A stretch of DNA of 64,000 bases from Acerihabitans arboris (GTDB lineage Bacteria > Pseudomonadota > Gammaproteobacteria > Enterobacterales > Enterobacteriaceae): positions 310,001-374,000 of the forward strand of contig NZ_WUBS01000001.1 in the NCBI RefSeq assembly GCF_010131535.1, written 5' to 3'. The translations under genes were made by a program, and so were the position numbers. The number at the start of each line of letters is the position of its first letter. Positions within the stretch are counted from its first letter, which is position 1. Shown piece by piece: positions 44,543 to 55,003 of the stretch. A model generated the notes under the pieces. That model saw nothing but the letters and a program-made list of their open reading frames with translations. It was not told the origin of the DNA and searched no databases.

Positions 44543-45019
44543 CTATTTATCATCTTCGCGCCGGTGCCCAATGCCCTCGCGGGGAATATCCTTGCGCTTG
44601 AACTCGCCTTCGAACGTGTCGCCGCCCGCATCATGGGGAGCGGATCCACCGGGGGCGCCGCGCTGGAACCTCAGGTAGGGCAACAGCTTCAGGGTCAGCG
44701 AATTCTGCACCGGCGGCAGCAGCAGCAGCAGGCCGAGGAAATCGGTAAAAAAGCCCGGCAACAGCAGCAGGAACCCCGCCAGCAGGACGGAGACGCTTTT
44801 AATCATTTCAAGCGCGGGGCTTTCGCCGTTAGCCATCTTGATCTGCATTTGCCCCAGGATTTTCAGCCCCTGGGCGCGCACCAGCGATACGCCGATAAAC
44901 GAGGTCAGCACTATCAGCAGCAGGGTAAAAAGCACGCCAATCACATGGGCTACCTGAATAAAAATCGAGATTTCTATGTAGGCAACGACAAAAATCAATA
45001 GTAACGGTATCCAACGCAC
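44543..45019 (-). CDS. fxsA: FxsA, inner-membrane protein (suppressor of F exclusion of phage T7)
   Basis: 158 residues, exact E. coli length. Three to four hydrophobic helices in residues 1-105 (including FLLLLPGFFTDFLGLLLLLPP) and a hydrophilic cytoplasmic tail that ends in charged residues (GHRREDDK). In E. coli, overproduction relieves F-plasmid exclusion of T7; its normal role is unknown. The neighbouring yjeH gene found in E. coli between fxsA and groES is absent. Confidence 0.93.
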   Translation of the reverse strand: MRWIPLLLIFVVAYIEISIFIQVAHVIGVLFTLLLIVLTSFIGVSLVRAQGLKILGQMQIKMANGESPALEMIKSVSVLLAGFLLLLPGFFTDFLGLLLLLPPVQNSLTLKLLPYLRFQRGAPGGSAPHDAGGDTFEGEFKRKDIPREGIGHRREDDK

Positions 45020-45442
45020 CGAATTCTCCTTGGTTTAACGTGCCCGGCGGCGGCTCACTTTGGTCGGTGGCGACCGCCGGGCTTGATGAAATGAGCTTTC
45101 CTGAGGGTTATGGTATCCTGAAGCGGGGATTGAGGCGCGGGTTATTTACCGCACTTTACATCACTAACGACCTGGGGAATGCCGGCATGCATGGCGATAC
45201 GCATCCCTTAACCCCGATGACCCGGACGATAAAATATCGCGCGTCCCCCGATCCCCGCCTTATCGTCCCGCCGGGGCGGGGAAATCTGTTGCGTAACCGT
45301 GATCAACTTAATAGTGCCAATGCTTAATCAGCATATAATGATGAGCATAGATACGTTGTCAGTGCAACGCGCTGGAAAATAATATTTTTATACTATTATC
45401 CCGCGCCAATCGTTAAAAATATCGCTTATTAAGGAAGTATCC
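45020..45442. other. Intergenic region fxsA-aspA
   Basis: 423 bases between divergent genes. It contains GC-rich hairpin-forming stretches near 45045-45085 and 45240-45290 and AT-rich promoter-like DNA near aspA (TATACT at 45390-45395). I see no gene. A GTGATC half-site near 45300 may be part of a CRP site, but the second half is poor. Confidence 0.6.
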
Positions 45443-46876
45443 ATGGCGAATACCATTCGTATAGAAGAAGACCTGTTGGGAACACGTGAAGTTCCTTATG
45501 AAGCTTATTATGGCGTCCACACCTTACGCGCCATCGAAAACTTCTATATCAGCAACACTAAAATCAGCGACATTCCGGAATTCGTGCGCGGCATGGTGAT
45601 GGTGAAAAAAGCGGCCGCGCTGGCCAACAGGGAACTGCATACCCTGCCGCGCGCCATTGCCGATACGATTGTCGCCGCCTGTGATGAAGTGCTCGACAAA
45701 GGCAGATGCCTGGACCAGTTCCCCATCGACGTGTTCCAGGGCGGGGCCGGCACGTCGGTAAACATGAATACCAACGAAGTGCTGGCGAATATCGGCCTGG
45801 AGCTGATGGGGCACCAAAAAGGGGAATACCAGTACCTTAATCCTAACGATCATCTGAATAAATGCCAGTCAACCAACGATGTCTATCCTACCGGATTCCG
45901 CATCGCGGTGTATATTTCAATCCTGAAACTGGTCGAAGCGGTCGGGCAACTGGGCGAAGGTTTCGAGCGCAAGGCGCAGGAGTTCGCCACCATATTAAAA
46001 ATGGGCCGTACCCAGCTGCAGGACGCGGTGCCCATGACCCTGGGCCAGGAATTCCATGCGTTCACCGTGCTGTTGAAAGAAGAGAATAAAAATTTATTGC
46101 GCACCGCCGAACTGCTGCTGGAAGTGAACCTGGGCGCCACCGCCATCGGCACCCGCCTCAATACCCCCGACGGCTACCAGGCGCTGGCGGTGCAGAAGCT
46201 GGCCGAGATCAGTAACCTGCCCTTGCTGCCGGCGGAAGATCTTATCGAGGCGACCTCCGACTGCGGCGCTTATGTCATGGTGCACAGCGCGTTAAAACGC
46301 CTGGCGGTAAAACTGTCCAAAATCTGTAACGACCTTAGGCTGCTGTCCTCCGGGCCGCGCACCGGCCTCAATGAGATCAACCTGCCCCAGCTGCAGGCCG
46401 GCTCGTCGATCATGCCCGCCAAGGTGAATCCGGTGGTGCCGGAAGTGGTCAACCAGGTCTGCTTCAAGGTTATCGGCAACGACACCTGCATCACCATGGC
46501 GGCCGAGGCCGGCCAGCTGCAGCTAAACGTGATGGAGCCGGTTATCGGGCAGGCGATGTTTGAATCGGTGCATATCCTGACCAACGCCTGCTTTAACCTG
46601 CTGGACAAATGCATTAACGGCATTACCGCCAATCGCGCGGTGTGCGAGGCTTATGTGTTCAACTCCATCGGCATCATCACCTATCTCAACCCGTTTATCG
46701 GTCACCATAACGGCGATATTGTCGGCAAAATCTGCGCCGAAACCGGTAAAAGCGTACGTGAAGTGGTGCTGGAACGCGGACTGCTGACCCCCGCCGAGCT
46801 GGATGATATATTCTCGCTGGAAAACCTGATGCATCCCACTTACAAAGCCGTGCGCTATACCGATAAAAACGAGTAA
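45443..46876 (+). CDS. aspA: Aspartate ammonia-lyase
   Basis: 477 residues (E. coli 478). It converts aspartate to fumarate and ammonia. The fumarase/aspartase signature [11 protein letters not shown] is intact, with the substrate loop [11 protein letters not shown] and the [13 protein letters not shown] segment. AAGGAAG precedes the ATG. In E. coli dcuA follows; here cutA follows directly, so the paired dicarboxylate exchanger gene is missing from this position. Confidence 0.98.
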   Translation: MANTIRIEEDLLGTREVPYEAYYGVHTLRAIENFYISNTKISDIPEFVRGMVMVKKAAALANRELHTLPRAIADTIVAACDEVLDKGRCLDQFPIDVFQGGAGTSVNMNTNEVLANIGLELMGHQKGEYQYLNPNDHLNKCQSTNDVYPTGFRIAVYISILKLVEAVGQLGEGFERKAQEFATILKMGRTQLQDAVPMTLGQEFHAFTVLLKEENKNLLRTAELLLEVNLGATAIGTRLNTPDGYQALAVQKLAEISNLPLLPAEDLIEATSDCGAYVMVHSALKRLAVKLSKICNDLRLLSSGPRTGLNEINLPQLQAGSSIMPAKVNPVVPEVVNQVCFKVIGNDTCITMAAEAGQLQLNVMEPVIGQAMFESVHILTNACFNLLDKCINGITANRAVCEAYVFNSIGIITYLNPFIGHHNGDIVGKICAETGKSVREVVLERGLLTPAELDDIFSLENLMHPTYKAVRYTDKNE

Positions 46877-46973
46877 CAGCGCATAACGTTGCCCGCAACA
46901 ACGTATTTTCATTGCTGTTGCCAACGCGCCGGCCGGGTTATACTGCCGGTCGGCGCTACACCGCGAGGTTGTT

Positions 46974-47402
46974 ATGGCAGCAAAATTCCCGGCAGGAAAA
47001 CCTATACCGGCGGCAGACCCTGTCGATGAAGGTGCATCTGAATCCCGTTCCCCCGAAGACGGTTCGTTTGAAAAAAATTCCGCTGAAAACGGCACTATCA
47101 TTATCCTGTGCACCGCCCCGGATAGAGCCACCGCGCAGGCGCTGGCGGGCAAACTGCTCGGCGAAAAGCTGGCCGGCTGCGTCACGCTGCTGCCGGGCGC
47201 GACCTCGCTCTATTTCTGGGAAGGGAAACTGGAACAGGAAGACGAAGTGCAGATGCTGATCAAAAGCCATGTCCGCCATCAGCATGAGCTGATTACCTGC
47301 ATCAAGAAACATCATCCTTATCAAACCCCGGAGTTACTGGTATTACCCGTCCAGGGTGGCGATCCAGATTATCTATCATGGCTCAACGCGTCCTTACACT
47401 GA
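46974..47402 (+). CDS. cutA: CutA1 family divalent-cation tolerance protein
   Basis: 142 residues against 112 in E. coli. The conserved trimeric ferredoxin-like domain runs from about residue 40 ([15 protein letters not shown]) through [24 protein letters not shown] and [14 protein letters not shown]. The first 38 residues are hydrophilic, acidic and without family counterpart; no other start codon is available in frame, and GAGG precedes this ATG. The stop lies 22 bases inside dsbD. Confidence 0.92.
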   Translation: MAAKFPAGKPIPAADPVDEGASESRSPEDGSFEKNSAENGTIIILCTAPDRATAQALAGKLLGEKLAGCVTLLPGATSLYFWEGKLEQEDEVQMLIKSHVRHQHELITCIKKHHPYQTPELLVLPVQGGDPDYLSWLNASLH

Positions 47403-49147
47403 TTCTGCTGGCGTGGCTGGGCATCGGCCTGCCGCCGGCGCCCGTTTTCGCCTCGCTGTTCGGCAACACGTCGGCCACGGCGTTCGTGCCGGTCGATCGG
47501 GCATTCAGTTTCGATTTCCTGCAGCGGGGGACAACGCTTCATCTTAGCTGGCAGATACGCCCCGGCTATTATCTTTACCGGCAGCAAATCAGGCTGGAGC
47601 CGGCCGACGCCCGGCTGGGCGCCCCGGCCATGCCCGCGGGCCAGAACCACCACGATGAATTTTTCGGCGACGTGCAGGTTTACCGGTCAAGCCTGGCGCT
47701 CAAGGTGCCGCTGCTGGAAGCGGCGCCGGGCGCAACGGTGCGGGTCACTTACCAGGGCTGCGCGGAAGCCGGCTTTTGCTACCCGCCCGAGACCCGGCTG
47801 GTGCCGCTGTCGGCGGTAAGCGCCGCTGTCGGCGGCGGCGCCTCCGACCCGGTGATGGCGGTCTCCGGCGCCGGCGGCGCCCCGGCGGTGATAACTCCCG
47901 CGAGGGCGCAGGGTACCGACACCCTGCCCTTCTCCCCGTTATGGGCGTTGCTTATCGGCATCGGCATCGCCTTTACCCCCTGCGTGCTGCCCATGTATCC
48001 GCTGATTTCCGGCATTATCCTCGGCGCCGGCGCGGCGCGCCTGAGTTCGCCGCGTGTATTTACGCTTGCCATGGTTTATGTGCAGGGCATGGCAATTACC
48101 TATACCGCGCTCGGCATGGCGGTAGCCGCCGCCGGGCTGCAATTCCAGGCCGCCTTGCAGCAACCGGCGGTGCTTATCGGCCTGTCGGCGCTGTTTGTTG
48201 CGCTGGCGCTGTCCATGTTCGGGTTGTTTACCCTGCAACTGCCGGTAGGCCTGCAAACCCGCCTGACGCTGTGGAGTAACCGGCAACGGGGCGGCGCCCT
48301 GCCCGGCGTCTTCATCATGGGCGCGTTGGCGGGGCTGTTTTGCTCGCCTTGCACCACCGCGCCGCTCGGCGCTATTTTGCTGTATATAGCGCAAAGCGGT
48401 AACCTGGCCGTTGGCGGCGTGACGCTGTATCTGTATGCCCTCGGCATGGGAATCCCGCTGATCCTGGTGACGGTGTCCGGCCATCGGCTGCTGCCGCGCG
48501 GCGGCCCCTGGATGCAGCGGGTTAAAGAAGGCATGGGTTTTGTTATCCTGGCGCTGCCGGTGTTCCTGCTCGAGCGCGTCTTTGGCGATACCTGGGGCCT
48601 GCGGCTGTGGAGCCTGCTGGCGGCGGCGTTTTCCGGCTGGGCGCTGCTGTGCAGCCGGGAAGGCCGTTTTCGCGGCATCCACGCCCTGCAAATCGTCCTG
48701 CTAATCCTGATGGCGGTGGCGGTAAGGCCGCTGCAGGACTGGGTATTCCCACCTGCCGCCGGCGTTAGCGTCGCTGTGGAGGGCAACGCGCCGGTATTCA
48801 GGCGTGTCGCCAGCAGCGCGCAGATAAACCAGGCGCTGAATGAATCGCCCGACCGGCCGGCGATGTTGGATCTGTATGCCGACTGGTGCGTCGCCTGTAA
48901 AGAATTCGAGAAATACACCTTCCCCGCCGAAGGAGTGAAACACCAGTTGGCTAATCTGACGTTATTACAGGCGGATGTGACGGCCAATTCACCGGAGCAG
49001 CAGGCCCTGCTCAAGGAGCTGCGGGTCCTGGGCCTGCCCACCATCCTGTTTTTCGACCGCCGGGGACGGGAAATTCCTGGTTCACGGATAACCGGCTTTA
49101 TGGATGCCGACGATTTTCAGCGCCATTTGCAGAACATCGCCCGATAA
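47378..49147 (+). CDS. dsbD: DsbD, thiol:disulfide interchange protein
   Basis: 589 residues (E. coli 565). Order: signal peptide (1-26), periplasmic alpha domain with [12 protein letters not shown] (redox cysteines), eight-helix membrane domain with [14 protein letters not shown] and CSPCTTAPL, and a C-terminal thioredoxin-like gamma domain with [10 protein letters not shown]. It carries electrons from cytoplasmic thioredoxin to periplasmic DsbC, DsbG and CcmG. The start lies inside the end of cutA, as in E. coli. Confidence 0.97.
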   Translation: MAQRVLTLILLAWLGIGLPPAPVFASLFGNTSATAFVPVDRAFSFDFLQRGTTLHLSWQIRPGYYLYRQQIRLEPADARLGAPAMPAGQNHHDEFFGDVQVYRSSLALKVPLLEAAPGATVRVTYQGCAEAGFCYPPETRLVPLSAVSAAVGGGASDPVMAVSGAGGAPAVITPARAQGTDTLPFSPLWALLIGIGIAFTPCVLPMYPLISGIILGAGAARLSSPRVFTLAMVYVQGMAITYTALGMAVAAAGLQFQAALQQPAVLIGLSALFVALALSMFGLFTLQLPVGLQTRLTLWSNRQRGGALPGVFIMGALAGLFCSPCTTAPLGAILLYIAQSGNLAVGGVTLYLYALGMGIPLILVTVSGHRLLPRGGPWMQRVKEGMGFVILALPVFLLERVFGDTWGLRLWSLLAAAFSGWALLCSREGRFRGIHALQIVLLILMAVAVRPLQDWVFPPAAGVSVAVEGNAPVFRRVASSAQINQALNESPDRPAMLDLYADWCVACKEFEKYTFPAEGVKHQLANLTLLQADVTANSPEQQALLKELRVLGLPTILFFDRRGREIPGSRITGFMDADDFQRHLQNIAR

Positions 49148-49190
49148 ACGACACTAGGGACTGGCAACCGCGAGCTTTTAGGAGGCATAA

Positions 49191-49766
49191 GTGCAACGCG
49201 AACAGGTTCTTGATTATGCGTTGAACCTTTTGGAACAAAAAGGTTTTACCCTCGTTTCACTGGAGATGCTTGCCGACGGCCTGGCGATACCCCGAACCCA
49301 GCTTGAGCAATACTGGCCGGATCGCGAGGCGCTGCTGTTTGACTGCCTGCGTTATCACGGCGAGCAGGTGGACGGCTGGCGCAGCAAGCTATTGCTGGAC
49401 GATACGCTCGATCCGCAGCAAAAGCTGTTGGCGCGCTACCAGGTACTGGACGAGCAGGTGCGCCAGCAGCGCTATCCCGGCTGCCTGTTTGTCGCCGCCT
49501 GCAGCTTTTATCCGGCCACCGACCACCCGATACATCAGCTGGCCGAACGGCAAAAACAGGCGTCCTACACCTATACCCGCGCACTGCTGGACCAGTTGGA
49601 AACCGATGACCCCACCATGGTGGCGCAGCAAATGGAACTGATCCTGGAGGGTTGCCTGAGCAAGCTGCTGGTGAAGCACCAGTTACAGGATGTCGCCGTG
49701 GCCCGCCGCCTGGCGGAGGATATTTTGCGCTTATCCTTATGCCGGAAAAATGGCGCGCTGACCTGA
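49191..49766 (+). CDS. yjdC: YjdC, TetR-family transcriptional regulator
   Basis: 191 residues, exact E. coli YjdC length. N-terminal helix-turn-helix (about 8-50: DYALNLLEQKGFTLVSLEMLADGLAIPRTQLEQYW, quoted in part as MLADGLAIPRTQLEQYW) and a C-terminal ligand/dimer domain. Targets are unknown. GTG start at 49191 with GGAGG upstream. It follows dsbD by 43 bases. Confidence 0.93.
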   Translation: MQREQVLDYALNLLEQKGFTLVSLEMLADGLAIPRTQLEQYWPDREALLFDCLRYHGEQVDGWRSKLLLDDTLDPQQKLLARYQVLDEQVRQQRYPGCLFVAACSFYPATDHPIHQLAERQKQASYTYTRALLDQLETDDPTMVAQQMELILEGCLSKLLVKHQLQDVAVARRLAEDILRLSLCRKNGALT

Positions 49767-49873
49767 ATATTTGCGCAACTTGACCGAAAAGTCAGCGATT
49801 GAGAGGGATTACGCATAAATCCTTGATAAATCCATTGACGAACCGCGGTCAATACGGTGTAATGCGGCGCGTT

Positions 49874-49949
49874 GCCCGGATAGCTCAGTCGGTAGAGCAG
49901 GGGATTGAAAATCCCCGTGTCCTTGGTTCGATTCCGAGTCCGGGCACCA
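49874..49949 (+). tRNA. tRNA-Phe (anticodon GAA), with encoded CCA
   Basis: 76 bases: acceptor GCCCGGA, D-loop AGCTCAGTCGGTAGAGC, anticodon loop TTGAAAA, T-arm GGTTCGATTCC, 3' TCCGGGC-A-CCA. It corresponds to pheU beside yjdC in E. coli, a frequent integration site for genomic islands; an integrase remnant starts 160 bases downstream. Confidence 0.98.
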
Positions 49950-50108
49950 CCATTTCTTTTTTATGCTTTCTTATGAATCCCTATATATCTTAAATTCAAC
50001 AGGTTAGCGTAAAACCCTTTCCGATACGTTTTGATTTATCCCTAGGTATCCGGAAAATGTGGGGTCAAATTGCGGGTCATTCAGTTCGATGAATGGAGTG
50101 ACCCTCAC

Positions 50109-50789
50109 ATGGCTCTGACTGACAGCAAAATCCGCGCTGCAAAAACCTTCGTAAAATCCTACAAACTCACCGATGCTCAGGGTCTGTATCTACTGGTATC
50201 AACCAGCGGTTCGCGCCTGTGGTATTTCCGCTACCGCTTCGGCGGCAAGGAATCACGCCTGGCTATAGGCGCCTATCCGCAGGTGACGCTGGCGGAGGCC
50301 CGTGAAAAACGCGACGCTGCCCGCAAGCTGCTGGCCTCCGGCATCTGTCCTTCCCTGCCCCGCGAATCAGAAAAAACCGCTGTAGACGAATCCCGCACCT
50401 TTAAACACATCGCAACCTCATGGCACACCAGCAGCCTCAGACTCTGGTCGGAAAGCCACGCGTATAAAGTCCTTACCTGCCTGAAACGCTATGCGTTTCC
50501 TGACATTGGCGAAATGGATATCGCGGAAGTCGAAACACGGCATCTGGCGCAGCTCATCAAAGCCATTGATGACAAGGGCGTGCATGACGTGGCCGGGAGG
50601 ATGCGGCAGTATCTGACCAAAATCATGCGCCACGCCGTGCAACAGGGCCTAATCAAATACCACCCCGCGTTCGATCTGGGGGGCGTCGTGACGCCGATAG
50701 TGGCCCAACATCTTCCCGCGTTGCCGCTGAAACGTCTACCCGAATTGCTGAGGAACTTATATAACTACAAAGGCCAGACGTTGCGGTAA
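50109..50789 (+). pseudogene. Truncated P4-type tyrosine integrase
   Basis: 226 residues remain of about 400. The N-terminal DUF4102 arm-binding domain (MALTDSKIRAAK, GLYLLVSTSGSRLWYFRYRFGGKESRLAIGAYP, quoted in part as WYFRYRFGGKESRLAIGAYP) and most of the core-binding domain are intact. The frame stops right after LPELLRNLYNYKGQTLR, so the catalytic Arg...His-x-x-Arg...Tyr domain is missing. It cannot recombine DNA. ATG at 50109 with GGAG upstream. Its position next to tRNA-Phe marks an old island insertion. Confidence 0.9.
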
Positions 50790-50819
50790 TCCCCCGCAAA
50801 ACTGGGGTTGTGGATTACC
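50785..50819. repeat. Hairpin at the broken end of the integrase
   Basis: Inverted repeat GGTAATCC ... GGATTACC with an inner CCC/GGG stem sits exactly where the integrase frame is cut off. It may be the edge of the sequence that joined here. The remaining bases to 51056 are AT-rich and show no gene. Confidence 0.45.
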
Positions 50820-51056
50820 CAACCACCAGGTGAAAATTACTAGCAGGCAGTATAAAAAATTAACAAAAGCATCGTCGATATTGTGATACGACTCTCAAAT
50901 CTACGTCACCCAATATCTAGCATTGTCGACTCATTTTACATGGAATTTTGTTCGGTTATAGACAGTTTATTGGCACATTCGACCATCGATATCCGTACAC
51001 GCTGGAAATATCTTCTGGACTGCGCCGGAAGCGTCAAGGTTGCACCGTATTGACGC

Positions 51057-51335
51057 TTATTCGGCAGGGATGTTGAGGTTCCACGGCAGGAGATCTTTGA
51101 TCTTATTGATGGGAAGGTCCGCGATGGTCGCCAGCACATGGCGCAGATACGCTTCATGCTCCACGCCGTTCAGTTTGCAACTGCCGATCGGCGTGTACAT
51201 CAGCGCCGCCCGGTCGCCACCGCTGTCTTTGCCCATAAAGAGATGATTTTTTCGCCCAAGGCTCACCATCCGCAGCGCGTTTTCAGCGACATTGTTGTCG
51301 ATCTCCGCCCAGCCATCGGTGCTGTAATAACACAT
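51057..51335 (-). mobile_element. IS66-family transposase fragment (C-terminal end)
   Basis: About 90 residues of the TnpC-type transposase C-terminus: DGWAEIDNNVAENALRMVSL, GRKNHLFMGKDSGGDRAA, and GSCKLNGVEHEAYLRHVLAT, ending PWNLNIPAE. These are hallmarks of IS66 transposases (AEIDNN.AENALR, GSCKLNGV). The upstream 400 or so residues and both accessory genes are absent. Confidence 0.9.
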
Positions 51336-51437
51336 GCGTATTCTGGTGAAGATGAACGGTTATTCCGGAAGAAGGTGAACGTGTTATTTCCTGTCGCGGC
51401 CGGACTTTCCTTTATTACCTGCCCTGTTCATTTTATC

Positions 51438-52322
51438 TCAGCAAATGTCGGGCCGTCCTGCCATCCTTTCAGAGTAGTCCTGCATCGCAGTGCGGATATG
51501 TTCGCAGAGAAGCCGCACGCGCTTCGTCTGTCGTGTCTCACTGTGGGTCAGCAGCCAGACATCGCCAATGCGCGCGACAGGTCCTCCGGGTACACGGGCA
51601 AGCACAGGATCGGCATCGCCGAGAAAACAGGGCAGAAGCGTGATCCCCATGGCCGCGCGTGCCGCCTCAAACTGAGAGCGCATTTCTGCGAAGCGGATCG
51701 GGGTGGTTGTCATCCTCATCCCCCCTTCAGGCTGCCATTCGGACGGAACGGCCTCGCCTGGTCCCAGCAGCCAGGGTACAGACCCTGAAGGGGCTGCTAA
51801 AAGAGTTAAATGGCCGTAGTATCCTGTATAAAACTCACAAAGTTTCATACCGTAAAGATTGCCTGGCGGCGTTGTATCACCGGTGGCCACGCGCAGGGCG
51901 ACGTCCGCCTCCCGGTTGCCCAGATTGGCGATGGTTCCCGACCCGATAATCTCCAGCGCAATATCAGGGTAAGAATTCATAAAATCCGCAAGCGTGGGCA
52001 TAAGCAGGTCGGTTGCAAGAGATATGGGGAGCGTAAACCGCAAAGGCCCGGAAACACGCTGGTCTCTGCCGAAAACTCTAGCTTCTATCTGAGATGACGC
52101 TGTAGCCATCTGCCCTGCAAGCTCGACGATGTCTGTGCCCGCGTCCGTCAGCCGGTATCCGGATGCCTGCTTTTCAAACAGCTTGGTATTCAGCTTGTTT
52201 TCCAGTCGACCAACGCCGCGAATGATGGTGGCGTGGTTAACACCCAGTGCGTCAGCGGCCGCGCGTACCGTCCCGCCTTCCGCCACGGCAAGAAACATGC
52301 GAAGTTCATCCCAGTGGTCCAT
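51438..52322 (-). CDS. LysR-family transcriptional regulator
   Basis: 294 residues. N-terminal winged helix (MDHWDELRMFLAVAEGGTVR, then AADALGVNHATIIRGVGRLE) and a C-terminal LysR substrate-binding domain. It is divergent from two short-chain dehydrogenases with a 148-base promoter region, the usual layout for a LysR regulator of its neighbours. The inducer is unknown. The gene lies in the tRNA-Phe accessory region. Confidence 0.9.
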   Translation of the reverse strand: MDHWDELRMFLAVAEGGTVRAAADALGVNHATIIRGVGRLENKLNTKLFEKQASGYRLTDAGTDIVELAGQMATASSQIEARVFGRDQRVSGPLRFTLPISLATDLLMPTLADFMNSYPDIALEIIGSGTIANLGNREADVALRVATGDTTPPGNLYGMKLCEFYTGYYGHLTLLAAPSGSVPWLLGPGEAVPSEWQPEGGMRMTTTPIRFAEMRSQFEAARAAMGITLLPCFLGDADPVLARVPGGPVARIGDVWLLTHSETRQTKRVRLLCEHIRTAMQDYSERMAGRPDIC

Positions 52323-52470
52323 TGGTGCGTTTTCTCACAAGTGTTGTGCAATTTTCACCAGTTTAATTCTGGATCAGCCTGAAGCATACTGAAAATCAGA
52401 GAGCCATGGTGTTTTTTTTCACATGGCAGACAATCAGCCTCTTAATGAAATGAACGTAAGTGAGGAAACC

Positions 52471-53220
52471 ATGGGCAAACTGGAATCTAAAATTGTTGTG
52501 GTGACTGGCGGTTCCAGCGGGATCGGTTATGCGATCGCCAGGCGCTTCATCCAGGAAGGGGCGACGGTTTATATCGCTGGCCGCAGACTGGCTGAGCTTG
52601 AAGCGGCGGCAGCGAAGCTGGGTAAACATGCGAAAGCGATCCAGACCGACATCGCCTCCCCCGACAGTCTGGACCGGCTGTTTACCACGGTTCAGAAGCA
52701 GGAAGGCGGGCTTGACATCCTCGTTGCCAATGCCGGCGTCATTGCCTCGGCGGCAATCAGCGACGTGACGGAGCAGCATTTTGACCGGATGTTCGACATC
52801 AATGTCAGAGGAACGTTCTTTACCCTGCAGAGGGCGCTTCCGGCGATGCGCGAAGGTGGTTCGGTTATCCTTGTATCATCCTGTCTGGCGACAAAAGGAC
52901 TGCCGGGCCACAGCGTCTACAATGCCACCAAGGCCGCTGTGCGCTCCTTGGTACGGACCGCGGCGGCGGAACTGAAAGCACGGAATATCCGGGTGAACAC
53001 GCTGAGCCCCGGTCCTGTCGATACGCCTATTATTGACGCGCAGGTTGGTACGCCTCAGGAAGCAGAAGACTTTCGTAAACAGGCTGCAGCCCTGGTGCCT
53101 CTCGGGCGTTTAGGACAGCCGGATGAACTGGCCGCTGCCGCTCTTTTTCTCGCATCAGACGAAAGCAGTTTTTCCACCGGAACCGATCTTGTCGTCGATG
53201 GCGGCATGACACAGTTTTAA
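52471..53220 (+). CDS. Short-chain dehydrogenase/reductase (SDR family), first of two
   Basis: 249 residues. Rossmann motif GGSSGIGYA (TGxxxGIG), NAG motif VANAGV, catalytic Ser...Tyr-x-x-x-Lys (SCLA...YNATK) and the C-terminal VDGGMTQF. Classical cytoplasmic NAD(P)-dependent oxidoreductase; substrate unknown. The ATG at 52471 follows GTGAGGA; an upstream frame to 52423 has no homology. The second SDR follows 11 bases later, so they form an operon. Confidence 0.92.
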   Translation: MGKLESKIVVVTGGSSGIGYAIARRFIQEGATVYIAGRRLAELEAAAAKLGKHAKAIQTDIASPDSLDRLFTTVQKQEGGLDILVANAGVIASAAISDVTEQHFDRMFDINVRGTFFTLQRALPAMREGGSVILVSSCLATKGLPGHSVYNATKAAVRSLVRTAAAELKARNIRVNTLSPGPVDTPIIDAQVGTPQEAEDFRKQAAALVPLGRLGQPDELAAAALFLASDESSFSTGTDLVVDGGMTQF

Positions 53221-53231
53221 GGAGAGTTATC

Positions 53232-53984
53232 ATGAAAAGACTTGCAGGGAAAACGGCTATCGTTACCGGTGCTTCAAAAGGGATCGGAGCAGGTATCGCC
53301 CGGGAACTGGCGCGCCAGGGGGCGCAGGTGGTGGTGAACTATGCGTCCGATCGCAGCGGAGCCGATAAGGTTGTCGCAGCCATTGAGGCAGAGGGCGGCC
53401 AGGCGATTGCCGTTCAGGCCAGCGTAGCAATCGCGGCGGATGTAAAGCGGCTGTTTACCGAAACCACGCGTGCCTACGGGAAACCTGATATTCTCGTGAA
53501 CAACGCCGCAGTCTACGGCCCGACGCCGCTTGAGGCCATCACGATTGATGAGTTTCACCGGCAGTTTAACACCAACGTTCTGGGCGTCATCCAGACCATT
53601 CAGGAAGCGGCGAATCACTTCAGCGAATCCGGAGGAGCCATCGTCAATATCGGCTCCATCGACAGCTGTCGCGCCGTACCGGGAATGGCAGTCTACTCCG
53701 CAACCAAAGGCGCTCTGGATGCGCTGACCAGGGTGCTTGCAGCTGAACTTGGTTCACGAGGCATCAGAGTAAATACCCTGGCTCCCGGAGGGACCCATAC
53801 CGAAGGGATTATCAGTGCCGGATTTATTGGCAGCCCGTTCGAAACTGACATGATCGAACGAACGCCGCTTGGCAGGCTGGGCCAGCCGCAGGATATTGCG
53901 AAGGTTGCGGCATTTCTGGCTTCGGACGATGCGGCCTGGATCACCGGTGATCGCCTTGTGGCCTCCGGTGGGTTCTACGGTTGA
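53232..53984 (+). CDS. Short-chain dehydrogenase/reductase (SDR family), second of two
   Basis: 250 residues. TGASKGIGAGIA cofactor motif, NNAAVYG, catalytic SIDS...YSATKGA and the PGGTHTEG loop. Related to FabG-like SDRs but not the fatty-acid gene, given its context with LysR and another SDR. AAGGAG ribosome site. Substrate unknown. Confidence 0.92.
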   Translation: MKRLAGKTAIVTGASKGIGAGIARELARQGAQVVVNYASDRSGADKVVAAIEAEGGQAIAVQASVAIAADVKRLFTETTRAYGKPDILVNNAAVYGPTPLEAITIDEFHRQFNTNVLGVIQTIQEAANHFSESGGAIVNIGSIDSCRAVPGMAVYSATKGALDALTRVLAAELGSRGIRVNTLAPGGTHTEGIISAGFIGSPFETDMIERTPLGRLGQPQDIAKVAAFLASDDAAWITGDRLVASGGFYG

Positions 53985-54062
53985 GCGCGTAATCAATAGC
54001 GATAAAAAAGGGTGGCTTTTTTCAGGCGCTTGTCCTGTAGCTATGAAGACAGCGTTAAAAAG

Positions 54063-55003
54063 GTAAGCGTACGCCCAGTCTTGCGGCTACCCACAATTAT
54101 ATCAATATAATCATTAAGATAATTAGATAACGTCGTATCCAGGGATGGGTGTTTATGGTCAATTTGGAACAGGCCTCGACTTCGCTTTCATGGCTCGATG
54201 AGGAAATTAATTCTTCTACTTTTAGCGATCGCCGTCATGCCAGCCACTTTAAATCTCTGATGCAAAAACTCCGGCAAGGGATGGGAAACAGCCTGCCCTT
54301 TGCCTGCCAGGATCGCGCAGCGACAAAAGCGGCTTACCGGTTTCTTTCCAGCACCAGAATTGATGAGCAGATGCTTCTGCAGGGGCATACCGAAGCCACC
54401 TGCCGGCGTGTGGAAGCCGCTTCGCAAGAAACCATACTCCTCCTGCAGGATACCACTACTTTTGGTTATCACCGGAACAACCCTGATGCAGTTGGCTTCG
54501 CGGGCCACTACACCACAGGGCTTGCCACAACAGGAAATGATACCGGCATCATTCACGGGATCCTGATGCATTCCAGCCTGGCCGCGACGACACAGGGACT
54601 TCCGCTGGGCCTGACGGCGGTTAGATTCTGGACCCGTAAGAAATTCAAAGGGACGAATGCCTTGAAAAGAAAAATTAATCCGACCCGAGTTCCCATTGGG
54701 GAAAAATAAAGTTATCGCTGGCTGGAGAAAATACCGAAAGCTCCGGTGGAACTGGCGTGCACAAAAGTAGAGAGAAAACTCCGGATCCTATGATGAAAGA
54801 TACAGCACAAATAATGTTCTCATCACCGCTTGAGGAATATACGATAAAACTTGCGCAACTCGGTGGCATATGGGTAATAAAAACAATCACCCACCAGGAA
54901 ATATCGTTATCTGGCGGGGTCTGCGACGTTTAAATGAAATACAGGCGGGATGGGAAATCGCGACGGAACGATGTGGGTAGTTGAAGACTGGGCGTACGCT
55001 TAC
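54063..55003 (+). mobile_element. Internally deleted IS4/Tn5-type insertion element with intact ends
   Basis: A 941-base element bounded by perfect 20-base terminal inverted repeats: GTAAGCGTACGCCCAGTCTT at 54063-54082 and its complement at 54984-55003. A transposase with clear Tn5/IS50-type sequence lies inside. Full elements of this type are about 1.4 kb, so roughly 450 bases are missing. No target-site duplication is apparent in the 9-12 flanking bases. Confidence 0.85.
54155..54980 (+). pseudogene. IS4-family (Tn5-like) transposase, broken
   Basis: The N-terminal domain is intact: LPFACQDRAATKAAYRFLSS, ILLLQDTTTFGYHR (first catalytic Asp) and NPTRVPIGEK. The next codon, where relatives have GAA (Glu), is TAA; the frame then reads on as SYRWLEKIPK. 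The catalytic core after this is deleted, and the C-terminus reappears in another frame (LAQLGG, then IWRGLRRLNEIQAGWEIA and stop at 54978). The protein is inactive. Confidence 0.88.

Noticed and set aside
45290..45330. CRP or FNR box controlling aspA.
   Set aside because: A GTGATC half-site is present but the second half does not fit either consensus.
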